A stretch of DNA of 64,000 nucleotides from Capsicum annuum (GCF_002878395.1 NW_025825179.1:543371-607370), one strand, 5' to 3'; counted from the stretch's first letter, positions 1 to 11,985 are shown. Notes: generated by a model from the letters alone, not told the origin. A program made the numbers and translations.

Positions 1-1376
1 TATGGATGTTATCCATTTGACAAGTCATATGAAAGCATGGTTTACGGGATTCCCTCTCTTGTTATGGAACCCATTGTCTTAAAAATGCTATGGATTGTTT
101 ACATGGATGGTTAAAAGTGGAGTTTAAATGTTTTGTCAATGTTCATGCATTGTTATTGTCTTATGAACAAATTGAGAGGGGTTTTACGTTTCTTTATAAA
201 TGCTCATATTTTCTGATAAAGAACTTGCATAAGATTGATGAAAGAGATGACAACGCTTTGTCGAAGTATTGAAAAGAGTATTTTGCATGAGTTTTATATG
301 TTTTGAGATAAGAACACTGTTACAGTGTTTAAATATTTTCGGTGGTCAAATAACATGTTCTGATTGAAAGGACTAAGGTACGATATGATATGGCTTATAT
401 ATGACTTGGAAGTCTTAGTATGACGATACCAAATAGTTGAATACCATGGCAGACTAGGAACAGAACAGACTACATACTTTTCAGACTTCAGATCATGATT
501 TCAGTAGGATGCATATTTTAAAAGGTTAAAAATAGGCTCTAAGAGAGTTAGGTGGTTACCAGAAGAAGGCACGAGTTCAGATAAATCATTCCCCAGAACT
601 GTGTTTTGCCAATACAAATTTTAGTATGTCCCAAGATAGGGATTATACACTGGTCTTGTGCCTTTTTGGCACATCAGAATCAGAAACTCCAACCCTTGGA
701 AAACTTGGGTTGGGGGCTTGGCCGCCGAGTCAAGAGCGGATTCAATATAGCCCATGGGATTGTAGAATTGTAGGATGTACCACCTAGCTCAAAAGTAAAA
801 CAAAGAGTTGAGTCGTGATTTACAAAAATGTTTTGAATCTTATTGATTATGCCCATGTATCTCTAGATATATTATGATAAATCGATTACAAAAATGCTCT
901 CACTTATTTTACATAGAGTATGGGTTATTTTTGGATTGTTCTACGTACTAGTAATTTTGAGTATTGACCCTCTATCTAAAGGTTCTGAGGTCCAGTCGCG
1001 GGATCTATTACATCAGTTGATAATATCGGATAATGACAAAGTTGGTGAGCCATACATCTCCCAGAAGGCATGATTATTCATATGCTTGTATAATTCAGTT
1101 TTTAGTCCAGCCGGGGTCCTTGTCGTAGTGATCAGTAGAGGCTTCGTAGATGGAAGTTGAATATTGTGTTGTTATATTTTGTTGACATGGTTTCTATTAT
1201 AAATTCCCCTTAAACTTTCAGTTTATCTTCCATATATTTATATCACATGAGTTATTCTTATGATTACATGCTAAGGGGTCACTTGGGCCTACATGGTTCG
1301 GGATGCTTGTCACAGCAGGGCTTCAACTCAGGTCGTGACTGAAAGACTTAGGATAAATGACTCATATCCTTTTCTA
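1..1376. repeat. Ty3/gypsy LTR remnant (probable)
   Basis: No coding region is visible. The text resembles the 3' half of long Solanaceae gypsy LTRs: a G-rich stretch near 700-730 followed by GGCCGCCGAGTC, a 'GAGGTCCAGTCGCGGGATC' segment near 985-1005, and a 'CACTTGGGCCTACATGG' block near 1280 ending close to CAGGTCGTGACTG at about 1340. The left end lies outside the window and no second LTR copy is present, so the limits are approximate. From about 1377 to 1560 I recognise nothing. Confidence 0.4.
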
Positions 1377-1620
1377 GAACCCGTCTAAGTAATGTGCACA
1401 GTACAAAGTTCATGATGCAGAACTTATTTGGTTCATCCTATTGGTATGATTCATCCGAAATAAGTATCTTCCAAATAAATGTAAGAATTACAATGAATCC
1501 CTAATTGTCTTTTTTGTTAGCCTATTGATAATTCCCTAAATTAGACCTGCTTAATCTACAATAGAACATGGAATCCTTGAATATCTTAAATTGTCTAAGT
1601 GGAAATAGCTTTCTTATTAT

Positions 1621-2095
1621 TCCATGAGCATCTTGTATTTCATAAAAATTAGGGGCAATATAATCCTTATGTAAGGGCCATCCTATCAAACTTTCAGGCA
1701 TTAAGATACGTTTCAAGAGTGGATGATTATCCTAAGAGATTCCCAACATATCATATGATTCTCGTTATTGAAAATCCACGCTTTTCCAAACCCAGAAAAC
1801 AGATGGAATTCTAGGATTCCTCCTGGAGGCAAAGACTTTTATGCATACCTCTTCTGGTTGATCCACATCATCCTCTATTCTCGTAAGATGATACACACTA
1901 GCTAATAGCCCGCCAGGCGCTACATCATAAGCACTTTGAGACGGATATAATTGTACCCATATCATAAAAAATGGCAGCAATGGAATGCCAATCCTCGGGA
2001 TTTATTTGTAAAGTCTCTATTCCTTGGTAATCAAAGCCCGAGGATCGATGAATTAGCCCATGCTTGACTAGCCAAGCAGATAAACAATCCTGCAT
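1621..2095 (-). pseudogene. ndhJ: ndhJ plastid-derived pseudogene
   Basis: Plastid ndhJ encodes subunit J of the thylakoid NAD(P)H dehydrogenase-like complex, about 158 residues. The start codon is at 2093-2095. From there I read [19 protein letters not shown], then [20 protein letters not shown]. After a frame change come [14 protein letters not shown] and [19 protein letters not shown]. After another comes [14 protein letters not shown], ending at EIQDAH (1624-1626). The expected stop after EIQDAH is replaced by GGA at 1621-1623. The copy is nearly full length (about 475 nt against 477), but two or more small indels split it into three frames, so it cannot make the protein. Its 5' neighbour should be plastid spacer toward trnF; instead psaA sequence begins within about 20 nt. 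Confidence 0.93.
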
Positions 2096-2111
2096 TTTTT
2101 TTATCTCCTGC

Positions 2112-2501
2112 ATCAAAAAAAAGCGTTAATGCTACAATGACCAATGCCTCAATTGCTGTACAATAGAGTTGTAATTCACTAGTTATTCCAGATGCTCGCC
2201 AAAGCTGGAAAAAACCCAGAGGTTATTTGTATTCCTCGAAAACCCCCGCCTATATCACCATTTAATATTTCTTGGCTCACTATTGGCTAAAACACCTGGG
2301 CACTAGGCCCAATGTGAGTTGGATCACTTAGCCACGCTTCATAATTAGAAAAATGAGCACCGTGGAAATACATGCCGCTTAGCCAAAGAAAGATGATGGA
2401 GAGTTAACCGAAATATGCACTAAATACTTTTCAAGAGATCTCCTCCAAATCACTGGTATGGCTAAGAATCAACATGTAGGTTCTAGATCCAAGTGGTAGC
2501 A
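2112..2501 (-). pseudogene. psaA: psaA 5' fragment, distal part
   Basis: psaA encodes photosystem I apoprotein A1, about 750 residues, a thylakoid membrane protein. Reading leftward from 2501 gives text for roughly residues 43-170, including [42 protein letters not shown] and [20 protein letters not shown]. It stops near 2112, next to the ndhJ start. The first codons after the junction contain a TAG in place of a Trp codon, and the rest of psaA (about three quarters) is absent. It continues the segment at 9639-9765, from which it is separated by the inserted retrotransposon. Confidence 0.9.
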
Positions 2502-4897
2502 TGTAACGCCCCAATATTGGGTCCCGAGACGTCACACGGTGCTTAGGATCACAAGTGACCCCAAGCTAACTCTTCTACTGGCATAAATCATAAGCAACTG
2601 AACAAAAAGTATAAATCTATACAAATCTGCAAAAAATAACTCTTTTCTGAATATGATAGATACAAAACTAAATTTACAAGATTACAACTCTGCTTTTACA
2701 ACCAAAACTGAAATGGAATACATCAACTTCTACTGACTGTCTATGAAGTCTCTACTAGTACTGACTATAGGTAGCCGGGTCATGACTCCTGACTATCCCA
2801 ACTCAATATCGCTGGATAAAGAAAATACAACACTTCTCGAACTGTATAACTAACTCAAGCCCTTGAATCAAAAGGACTCATCACCTGCTGACTGGATGCC
2901 GCGAACTGACTGGTTCTGAAGATGTACACTATACCTTGTACCTATATTCCAAGAAAATGTATCCCACATACGAATATGTGGGTCAGTACCATGGAAACGT
3001 ACCGAGCATATGGGGGTGCAATACATATATAAAATAATATCTTAATATCAACACAATTTATAAAATTATGAATGCTGATATAAATGACTCACTTAGCTCG
3101 AATTAAAATCATCATAATAATAATAGAGTAAAATATATTGGGTGAAACATGTGTGTCATCATAATAAATCTCAATTCACTTTCATCTCAATTCCAAATCA
3201 TCAAAGCAATCAAATCTCATAACAATTCTCTTTGGAATATATGTTCATTAAATCTTTCAAAAACAATGACTTGTCTTTCAAACAAATATATTTTCATCTC
3301 AGATAGAAGAATAAGACTTTTCATATTAGATAGGAGAATACACACACACATTAGGAGTCTCTTACAACTTACATAAACCATGCGAGCTACATGGAGTCCA
3401 ACGTTCTACCCGCGTTGGGGAGAGTCGCCCTATTCCTTGCCATCGGAGTAAGACCTTAAATCATCAATCCAAACACTAGTAATCACTATATAAATCAGCC
3501 TCAGGCTCACATCCTACGGGGACACGTAGTTCTATGAAAGTACCAAAATAGCTATACCTCCTGCTCGATGCTAAAGACTACTCTCGGACTTAGCTCAGAT
3601 CTTTTCAAAAGAAAATCCACTAATAAACAGTTCAATAATTCACAACGGGAGCCATCTTGCTACTCTTTTAATAATAATCAATAAAAGTGGATTTCTTTTC
3701 TCATCTCGGGTTCAAAAACACCCCTTTTTACGACCGAAAGGTCAAAGCTTCTTCATCATCTCAAATCATTCAAACTCAAGGTGTTTATAACACTTGATTT
3801 CTCAAAAACGACAATCTCAAATAGAGTTCAAAACTCATGTCTCACTATCACATTAAAACTTATCAAGATTCAAGCTTTACATCATAAACATATATAAATC
3901 CCATCAAAATCTGGAAAATTCAGTTATGAGGCACAAAATATCATCATTCTCATATAATTCCTCTTCTAAAATATCAAAAATATAATAATCTCATGATAAT
4001 CAACATAGAATATAAGTTCATGCTTCAAAATCATAGTAAAACATATGAAATCCATAACTTCGTAAAAGAAAGTATTTTTGGGCACAAGAATGAAAGAGTG
4101 TTCTGGTTGAAAAACCCCACATACCTTAAACTTGAAGCTTTGAATGACTTTCTGAATGACGTAATGCTATTCACGAACTTTTAGGTGTCCCTCGTAGCCT
4201 TCTTAACGGGGATTCCGAATATGTAAAAAATTATAGTATTCTCACGATTGAATCTCTAGCTATTGGGGTTTTTATGTTGAAATCTTAAAGGTTGTTCTTG
4301 GCGATTTTGAGAGAAAGTAAACTTATTTTGATGTTGTGAGAGTTTAATCCCGTGTTATAGACATATATAGGGGTGTTTTTGGCACTTAAAAGTGAGGTAT
4401 GCGGCGTACAACCCATGGCAGACCTTAAGGTGTGCGTCACACACCTTATGGCAGACATTTAAGTGTGCATCGCACTCCCAACCACACACATTTGATTGGG
4501 TGGCGCATTGCCCATCGCACACCCCTATTGCCTCTCACAAAAATGGGCATAACTCTTCGGTCGGGTATCAGATTTTCGTAAAATTGGTATCGTTGAAAAG
4601 TTAATTCAATTATCTATAATTTGATAGGTTTTGAGATGAAAAATTCCATGTATATGAATAGATATTAACGTTTAAAGTTGACCCTTGTAGAATCGAATGT
4701 CAAACTTTGGATGAATCAATTGGTCTCAGCTCAACCTTGTTCTAGGTCATTCCTATAAACATTTTACACCTCTAAACTACTCCATAGACTAGGATAATGA
4801 TCATTCAACTTGTATTCACATGAGAATCACTTGGATTAGAGATTAGATGTGTAGGAACGATGGTTAGAATTCTAGCACAAAAATACGGGGTATTACA
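2502..4897 (-). repeat. LTR (3' LTR of the minus-strand element)
   Basis: 2396 bp, starting TGTAACGCC and ending GGTATTACA on the plus strand. It matches 7249-9638 throughout. The matching ORFs seen in both copies (for example 3993-4184 and 8735-8968) are chance frames within the LTR. An internal run of GTGTGCGTCGCACAC-like short inverted motifs lies near 4395-4530. Confidence 0.92.
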
Positions 4898-4900
4898 TTA

Positions 4901-4910
4901 TCTCCCCCTT
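4901..4910 (-). other. Polypurine tract
   Basis: On the minus strand AAGGGGGAGA lies 3 bases before the LTR terminus TGTAATACCCCG, the place for second-strand priming. A similar arrangement recurs at 5174-5199. Confidence 0.7.
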
Positions 4911-7231
4911 GGGAACATTCATCCTCGAATGTGGGTAATTAACCTGAAGCACAGAGGAATATTAGTCTTCAAGATATCATGTGTAACTGATTGAACTGAA
5001 TCATTGGATCTTAAGAATAATGAGCTACTGAACTGGTCTGCAAGTGCATGAGTCCTCAAGAAAAATAACTATATGGCTAAGATAGAAATGAGAGTGTCAA
5101 CTTATGAGTAACCATTACTTTGCACTGGATCTTATCTCATGAGAAAGGATGAGATGTTTATGACATGAAAACTCGGGGTATTACAACATCCCCCTCTTAG
5201 GATCGTTCGTCCCTGAATGAGAATAATTTGATGAAAATACTAGGAAGAGACTGTGATACTACATAAGATACTTACGAACTAAATCATGACTTAATATCTG
5301 AAACTGAAACTGATGCATGAACTGAGTTGAATTCATAATTTAATTGGACACAAACACATTGCCTGTTGGAATGTACATACGTATAAGACTGCAGATAGTA
5401 AGACTAGCTGGAAAATTAAGAATCTATAGGAGCTTATCTCCTTGCTTGCTAAACTAGATTATAGGCTATATGGACTGAATCATACTAACTACCCATACTC
5501 AAATAAAGTATTTCCTCAACACTTTTCTACGAAATTCTATTGACATTAGGGAGCAAAGAATTTTGGGCATGCTCTGAACAAGACATTTGACTAAGGAATT
5601 ACAACATTGATATAACTCTATAGCATGGAATATAATTATATAACTCATAAACTAGGATAGGATTGCTAGGCCGTAGGCAACACAACTTCTTACTTTCAAG
5701 CTTAGCATCACTTCTCAAATTCTCTCTCAACTATACTATTCCCCTTAAATACCATACTCATTTGATTCAACTTATAATTTTGATATTGGCACTATGAAAT
5801 TTTTCTACTAAGGTCTAAACTAAACTAAGTTCTTTCACCATGATCAAGCCTAACACTAAATCACAAGATACAACATGCCAAATCATAATACTAGTCTAAA
5901 CCACAAGGTTCAATATTCTATATCTTCTTAGAGCTCACACCCTAAGCATAACATGCCTTACCACTTCAATGACTAGTTTCAAAATCTTGATATGGATTCA
6001 ATAGTGCATATTGCCTTCATCATCTTACACCTAACATGACATTCAAGCTTATCATTAAAAATCACATATAACTTTAAGGAAAATACCCCTGAAGGCATAC
6101 TTCGCATATTCTCTAAACCTTTATCAACAACAATTTTCTTGCACTATTCTTAAAAACATACGCACAATTTCTAACTAACCATGACATGTGTCAAAGACTT
6201 GGCCTCAATCTTACTTCACACTTTAGCCTTAGATAGAAAAGCATAAATGATATTTCTTAATGAGGGTCATCAACTCTCTCACATCTAAACCATTGCTTAT
6301 CCACAATCATCGCCACTATCTTAACATAGGAAGAGGTCACCGAAGGGCTAACACATAAGAACCTGAAGCATGGAAACTACAATACATATTATTAACACTT
6401 ATCTTAGGCCTGAGGAATAAAATATCAAAGGCATGGATTCATTAAAGAAATCTAAGTTGAGGACATGCGTGATACAATGCGAACTTCACTAGTATCATGA
6501 GTTCAAAAACTGGTCATACTCTGAAACATGAGTTCATACTTATCATGAGCTATTCAACATAAGACTGGAGTTCATAGATTCATGAGAGATAACTCAAATC
6601 ACAGAATGAAGCTGTTACATACTTGCTAGAAGCTGAGAATGGGCTTGAGCATGCATGATGGGTATAACTTAAATTTGAAGGACTTATAACACATTAGAAG
6701 GCTCTTGTCAAGACACTTTATGAAACTTCTCAAACTTCTGCTAGCAAATATAAGAGCATTATCTGGGGAGGAAATTGGAACTTGCCGAACATGTTACCTC
6801 AAGAACAGTACATAGATAGAGAAGTATAGATTATCATTATGGATTCTGAGGAGAAATTTTAAAGCATATCTGACTCGGGCTTAGTGCTCGATTTCTACAG
6901 GCCTGATAAAGCATTTCCATTTTTGAAACTCAAAAGTACTAATAGAATACTTTTGTAGCTCTCTTACAATTCCATAACTATCTATGGAGAATTAAGCTCA
7001 ACTGTTTCTGATACCTTGGAAATAAGGCAGAGATGGCCTGACTAGAGGAATATGAGAATCTATATAAGTTTCTTGGAGAACTTTTCTATTGCACGATTTA
7101 AGACTTGAAAGAATAGAGACATTTCCTAAATGCCTTGTAGCCTCTCGAGGAAAAGTATAGACGTCTCCGTACCATTCCGCAAGACTCTACTAGACGCGGC
7201 TTCATAGACACCCTAGGACACTTGAACTCTG

Positions 7232-7244
7232 TGCTCAGATACCG
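7232..7244 (-). other. Primer binding site, initiator-Met tRNA type (degenerate)
   Basis: On the minus strand CGGTATCTGAGCA lies 4 bases after the end of the 5' LTR. The usual plant initiator-Met site is TGGTATCAGAGC, so this copy has a few substitutions. It fixes the element's orientation as minus. Confidence 0.7.
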
Positions 7245-7248
7245 AGTT

Positions 7249-9638
7249 CATAACGCCCCAAAATTGGGTCCCGAGATGTCACATGGTGGTTAGGATCACA
7301 AGTGACCCCAAGCTAACTCTTCTACTGGCATAATTCATAAGCAATTGAACAAAAAGTATAAATCTAACTCTTTTTTGAATATGATAGATACAAAACTAAA
7401 TTTATAAGATTACAACTTTGCTTTTACAACCAAAAATAAAACGGAATACATCAACTTCTACTGATTGTCTATGAAGCCTCTACTAGTACTGACTATAGGT
7501 AGCTGGGTCATGACTCCCGACTATCCCAACACAATACATCTGGATAAAGAAAATACAACACTTCTCAAACTATATAACTAACTTAAGCCCTTGAATCAAA
7601 AGGACTCATCACCTGCTGACTGGATGCCGTGAACTGACTAGATCTGAAGATGTACACTATACCTTCTACCTACATTCCGAGAAAATGTAGCCTACATATG
7701 AATATGTGGGTCAGTACCATAGAAACATACCGAGCATATGGGGGTGCAATGCATATATAAAATAATTTCTTAATATAATCACAGTTTATAAAATTATGCA
7801 TGCTGATGTAAATGACTCACTTAGCTTGAATTAAAATCATCATAATCATAAGAGAGTAAAATATATCAGGTGAAACATATGAGTCATCATAAAAAATCTC
7901 AATTCACTTCCATCTCGATTCCAAATCATCAAAGCAATCAAATCTCATAACAATTCTCTTTGGAATATATGTTCATTAAATCTTTCGAAAACAATGACTT
8001 CCTCAAACTCAATGTTTCAAACAAATATGTTTTCATCTCAGATAGAAGAATAAGACTTTTCATATTAGATAGAATAATACACATACACACACACATATTG
8101 GGAGTCTCTTACAACCGACATAAACCATGTGAGCTACATGGATTCCAACGTTCTACCCACGTTGGGGAGAGTCATCGTATTCTTGCCATTGGAGTAGGAC
8201 CTTAAATTATCAATCCAAACAATAGTGATCACTATGTAAATCAGCCTTAGGCTCACATCCTACGGACGTAGTTCTAGGAAAGTACCAAAATAGCTATACC
8301 TCCCGCTCGGTGCTAAAGATTACTCTCGGACTTAGCTCAGATCTTTTCAAAAGAAAATCCACTAATAAACAGTTCAACAATTCACAACAGGAGCCATCTT
8401 GCTACCCTTTTTATAATAATCAATAAAAGTGGATTTTTTTTCTCGTCTCGGGTTCAAAAACACCCATTTTTACGACCGAAAGGTCAAAGCTTCTTCATCA
8501 TCTCAAATCATTCAAACTCAAGGTGTTTATAATACTTGATTTCTCAAAAATAACAATCTCAAATAGATTTCAAAACTCATGTCTCAATATCACATTAAAA
8601 CTTATCAAGATTCAAGCTATACATCATAAACATATATAAATCCCTTCAAAATCTGGAAAATTCAGTTATAAGGCACAAAATATCATCATTCCCATATAAT
8701 TCCACTTCTAAAATATAAAAAATATCATAATCTTGTGATAAACAATATAGGATATAAGTTCATGCTTCAAAATCATAGTAAAACATATGAAATCCATAAC
8801 TTCGTAAAAGAATATATTTTTGGGCACAAGAACGAAAGAGTGTTCTTGTGGAAAAACCCCACATACCTTAAAGTTGAAGCTTTGAATGACTTTCCAAATG
8901 ACGTAATGCTATTCACAAACTTTTGGGTGTCCCTCGTATCCTTCGTAACGGGGATTCCAACTATGTAAAAATTATAGTATTCTCACAGTTGAATCTCTAG
9001 CTATTGAGGTTTTAATGTTAAAGCCCTAAAGGTTGTTCTTGGTGATTTTGAGAGAAAGTAAACTTATTTTGATATTGTGGGAGTTTAATCCCGCGTTATA
9101 GACATATATAAGGGTGTTTTTGGCACTTGGAAGTGAGGTATGCGGCGGACAACCCATGGAAGACCTTAAGGTGTGCGTCGCACACCTTATGGCAGACATT
9201 TAAGTGTGCCTCTCACTCCCAATCGCACACATTTGATTGGGCGGCGCATTTCCCATCGCACACCCTTACTGCCTCTCACAAAAATGGGCATAACTCTTCG
9301 CTCGGGTATTAGATTTTTGCGAAATTGGTATTGTTGGAAACATAATTCAATTATATACAATTTTATAAGTCCTTGGATGAAAAATTCCATGTATATTGAG
9401 ATATATTAATGTTTGAAGTTGAGCCTCTTAGAGTCGAATGTCAAACTTTAGATGAATCAATTAGTCTTAGCTCAACCTTGTTCTAGGTCATTGCTATAAA
9501 CCTTTTCCATCTCTAAACTAATACATAGAGTAAGATAATTATCATGGAATTTGTATTCAAGTGAGAATCATTTGGATTAGAGCTTAGACGTGCATGAACG
9601 ACGGTTAGAATTCTAGCACAAAAATACGGGGTATTACA
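7249..9638 (-). repeat. LTR (5' LTR of the minus-strand element)
   Basis: About 2390 bp, the second copy of 2502-4897. It ends GTATTACA at 9638, followed by the target duplication TAGCA. Its inner terminal dinucleotide is CA where the other LTR has TG, a decayed end beside the primer site. It lacks about 20 nt present near 2618-2640 of the other copy. Confidence 0.92.
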
Positions 9639-9765
9639 TAGCATCAGGTCCTTTAGCTATTGTTCTTGAGAAATGACCCAGTATGGACCATTCCTCAAAA
9701 GAAGTTTTTAAGGGATCCCTATCTACTAAAATTTTAACTTCCGGTCCCGGCGAATGAATAATCAT
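9639..9765 (-). pseudogene. psaA: psaA 5' fragment, proximal part
   Basis: Start codon at 9763-9765. The frame reads [20 protein letters not shown], then TSFEEWS, with [11 protein letters not shown] at the retrotransposon junction (about codon 42). The plastid protein has [20 protein letters not shown] in this region, so the frame is largely kept but several residues have changed. Beyond the inserted element the reading resumes with TTTWI at 2501. Upstream (9766-10552) is the plastid psaA-ycf3 spacer, which fits the native order. Confidence 0.93.
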
Positions 9766-10552
9766 TGAGTCCTCCTCTTTCCGGACAATACATACAAAGA
9801 GACCCGCCAACAGTCAAATAATTAGTGAACCTTAGAGATAGAGAGATATTTCTATAATTAGTTCCTTTCTCTTCTATTTTTGTATCTCCCATCTATCTAT
9901 TTTCTTTAGTTATTTACCAGAGCAATTATGATCTGGAAGTCGATCCGGCGTAAGTGTTCAGATCTATTATGACATTGCCTTGGGGCGCTCAACGGACCCT
10001 TTAACCTTTTAAAAACCTTTTTAGGATTTGGATTGATCCAAAAATGACTTTTTTGTGCAACCTAGTGTATATTCATAGAAGTTATTAGATGGAGCTCTTT
10101 GATTTTTTACCTAGAAGATTGTAATTACTCTATCCAAAATCACTCTAATAGCCATTAGACATTACTAAGAGACATCCCCAGTATATATATATTTAGTGAT
10201 TCAAGGGTTTCTTTTATTAGTTTTAATACTAATAACTAATAAGAATTTTATTTAATTGAATTTTTTTATTTTAATATTTAATCTAAATAAATAGAATAAA
10301 AATAAATAAATAGAATAAAAAGAAGTCTATTTTGTCCTCTATCTGTCTTTTTTATTCCTAAAAAATAGAAAATGAATATAGAAGTGAAATAGAAGGCTTA
10401 GAAGGGAGATAATGAAATTGTGTGATTGGGTCCTCTAAAAGCAAAGGAATGATCCATTTTTTAGTTAACTAATCTGATGGGTCCAACAAATAATTAATTA
10501 TAACAAATATCTAAATTCTAAATAAAGGATAATAAATAAATGGGGTCTTCTT
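9766..10552 (-). other. Plastid psaA-ycf3 intergenic spacer (NUPT)
   Basis: About 790 nt of AT-rich sequence joins the psaA start to the ycf3 stop, about the length and order expected in a plastome. No gene is seen in it. A short direct repeat (AAATAAATAGAATAAAA) occurs near 10284-10320. Confidence 0.75.
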
Positions 10553-10705
10553 TTATTCAAAACGTCTCGTGATCTTCAACCAATTATGCCCTTCAATATA
10601 ATTTCCAGGAGTAAGCGCTATAGCTTGTTTTCAATACTTAGCGGCTTGATCGAACCAAGCCTCTGCAATTTCAAAATCTCCCTGTTGAATGGCTTGTTAT
10701 CCCCG
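10553..10705 (-). pseudogene. ycf3: ycf3 exon 3 (plastid-derived)
   Basis: ycf3 (pafI) encodes a TPR protein that helps assemble photosystem I. Exon 3 is normally 153 nt. Here the stop codon is at 10553-10555 and 153 nt run to about 10705. I read QAIQQGDFEIAEAWFDQAAK, then QAIALTPGNYIEGHNWLKIT and RRFE. Two nonsense changes are visible: the Glu codon of the GEQ motif is TAA, and the Trp of the YWKQ motif is TGA. Exon length and both flanks fit the plastid gene. Confidence 0.93.
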
Positions 10706-11442
10706 TCCAGAATAGGTAGTTCAATTTCTTACCTTAGAATCGTACTTGAGAATTTCTTATCTCATATGGATCAGCAGTCAATTCTTTTGGTGTCCTATTT
10801 TGATCTATACCATATCCATCTAATCAGATTTCTCATGGATTTATCCCTGTTTTAGGGTTAACTAAAAGAAAAATAGGTTAATTCCATGAGTTTTAAATTG
10901 AAATTTTGATGAATAATCCATTTATTTAGTTTTATCTTTTTTCCCACCTTCAGAAGAATAAAACATAGGCATTTCTACTACTGGTAGAATTTTCTGAAAG
11001 GTAACTATCTCAGTTTCATAGATAAATTTGTATATAATCTTTGAAAAAGACTTTCTTTAGTAAGAAAGAAAATAATTACTATCTTTGGGATCTGATCCTA
11101 CATCGCTGCTCAAGACTTTAGTGGATCGACTCTATTACATAAGTTAATTCCTAATTCTTATCTCACATTATGAGATAAGTATGCAGTTATTATTGTATCG
11201 GTCCAAAAACCTCGCTAATTGATCTTTACGGTGCTTTATCTCGCTCTATCAATTAAAGCCTTATATCCATAGAAAAATTTGCTAGGCATTTTTATTTTTT
11301 CTATTTTGACTTCTATGAAGCTTCTTTCTTTTCTACAACTGATAAAAATCGTTGTTTTAGATGAGGCATATGTAGAAAGCCTATTTGGTTCTATTAGTTA
11401 CTTTACAAGATTTTTTTCTTTCTATAGTGGAGATAGTGGCAC
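10706..11442 (-). other. ycf3 group II intron 2 (plastid-derived)
   Basis: About 740 nt separate exon 3 from exon 2. The intron's 5' end after exon 2 reads GTGCCAC, close to the GTGYG start of group II introns. No protein is encoded; the ORF at 10586-10855 on the plus strand is antisense chance. Confidence 0.8.
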
Positions 11443-11670
11443 GTAATGAAAGATCACGACCATATTATTAAAAGTTTGTTGTAAGAATGGGTTTCGTTCT
11501 AGTGCTCGAAAATAATATTCCAAAGCTTTCGTATGTTCTCCATTACTTGTGTGGATAAGTCCTATATTATAGAGAATACAACTTCGATCATAGGGATCAA
11601 TTTGTAGTTGCATAGCTTCGTAATAATTCTGCAGAGCTTCTGCGTGATTTTCTTCGGATTGAGCCGACAT
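11443..11670 (-). pseudogene. ycf3: ycf3 exon 2 (plastid-derived)
   Basis: Exactly 228 nt, the normal exon 2 length, reading [20 protein letters not shown] onward through [20 protein letters not shown] and [16 protein letters not shown]. These are the TPR helices of Ycf3. The frame is open through the exon with several replacements. The gene as a whole is dead because exon 1 is missing and exon 3 carries stops. Intron 1 sequence follows upstream to about 11985, where plastid similarity ends. Confidence 0.94.
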
Positions 11671-11985
11671 CCGTTATGGTCGTCATGCAATTGACCGAAT
11701 CTCCATTCCAGAACCGTACATGAGAATTTCACCTCATAAGGCTCCTCCCTTATGTGTATAATGTGAATAATACATAGAATAAAAAAAAAGATTTAATGAT
11801 GAAAATATTCTCATTATGAACTCACCAGGGCTAGTGTTTTTACAAGAAATCTCTAGCCAACGTTCCTGTAAGAGATTCTTTCTTAACATCAAGCCTATTG
11901 GGACTAGATAGACATGATAAGATAACTCCAATAATTTTTTTGTTTTTAACACCTCCTAATTTACAGGAATTAGTCACTTCAATAG
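11671..11985 (-). other. ycf3 intron 1, partial (plastid-derived)
   Basis: The sequence continues the plastid gene upstream of exon 2 but breaks off before exon 1. The ORF at 11734-11952 lies within the intron and is not a gene. The boundary with the copia fragment is set only to within about 20 nt. Confidence 0.75.

Larger units (their letters stand above)
4898..7248. other. Retrotransposon interior without genes
   Basis: This 2.35 kb stretch between the two LTRs has no ORF above about 60 codons and no gag, protease, RT or integrase motif on either strand. At 5174-5199 it repeats the LTR-end/polypurine arrangement (CTCGGGGTATTACAACATCC followed by a pyrimidine run), which may be the relic of a second element or of a recombination event. 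The rest is AT-rich filler. Confidence 0.7.
2502..9638 (-). mobile_element. LTR retrotransposon inserted in psaA NUPT (non-autonomous)
   Basis: Two direct repeats of about 2.4 kb (2502-4897 and 7249-9638) flank a 2.35 kb interior. The 5 bp before the left LTR (2497-2501) and the 5 bp after the right LTR (9639-9643) are both TAGCA, an exact target-site duplication. On the minus strand the element has a degenerate initiator-Met tRNA primer site next to the right-hand LTR (7232-7244) and a polypurine tract next to the left-hand LTR (4901-4910). It is therefore in minus orientation, with its 5' LTR at 7249-9638. The interior has no gag or pol ORF, so the element is non-autonomous (LARD-like). The primer site and the TGTAATACCCC terminus resemble Ty3/gypsy chromovirus-type elements. 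The LTR copies differ at about a dozen positions plus one roughly 20-nt gap in the first 240 columns. Confidence 0.92.
1560..11985 (-). other. Nuclear plastid DNA insertion (NUPT), rearranged
   Basis: Plastid text covers ndhJ (1621-2095), the psaA 5' part (2112-2501 plus 9639-9765), the psaA-ycf3 spacer, ycf3 exon 3, intron 2, exon 2 and part of intron 1. All genes are on the minus strand. In a typical plastome psaA is followed upstream by ycf3, then trnS, rps4, trnT, trnL, trnF and ndhJ. Here ndhJ is joined directly to the truncated inner end of psaA, so the insertion is a mosaic or was rearranged after arrival. Frames are broken in all three genes, which argues for an old nuclear copy rather than organelle contamination. 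A 7.1 kb retrotransposon (2502-9638) interrupts it. The right end touches a copia fragment at about 11985-12000. Confidence 0.9.

Noticed and set aside
3993..9409. Pairs of similar ORFs (3993-4184 with 8735-8968; 4392-4604 with 9127-9312)
   Set aside because: They are the same positions in the two LTR copies, not duplicated genes.
10586..10855. 89-codon plus-strand ORF
   Set aside because: Antisense to plastid-derived ycf3 exon 3 and intron 2.
1560..11985. Plastid genes as functional organelle sequence or contamination
   Set aside because: Frames are broken, the gene order is rearranged, and a nuclear LTR element with its target duplication lies inside.
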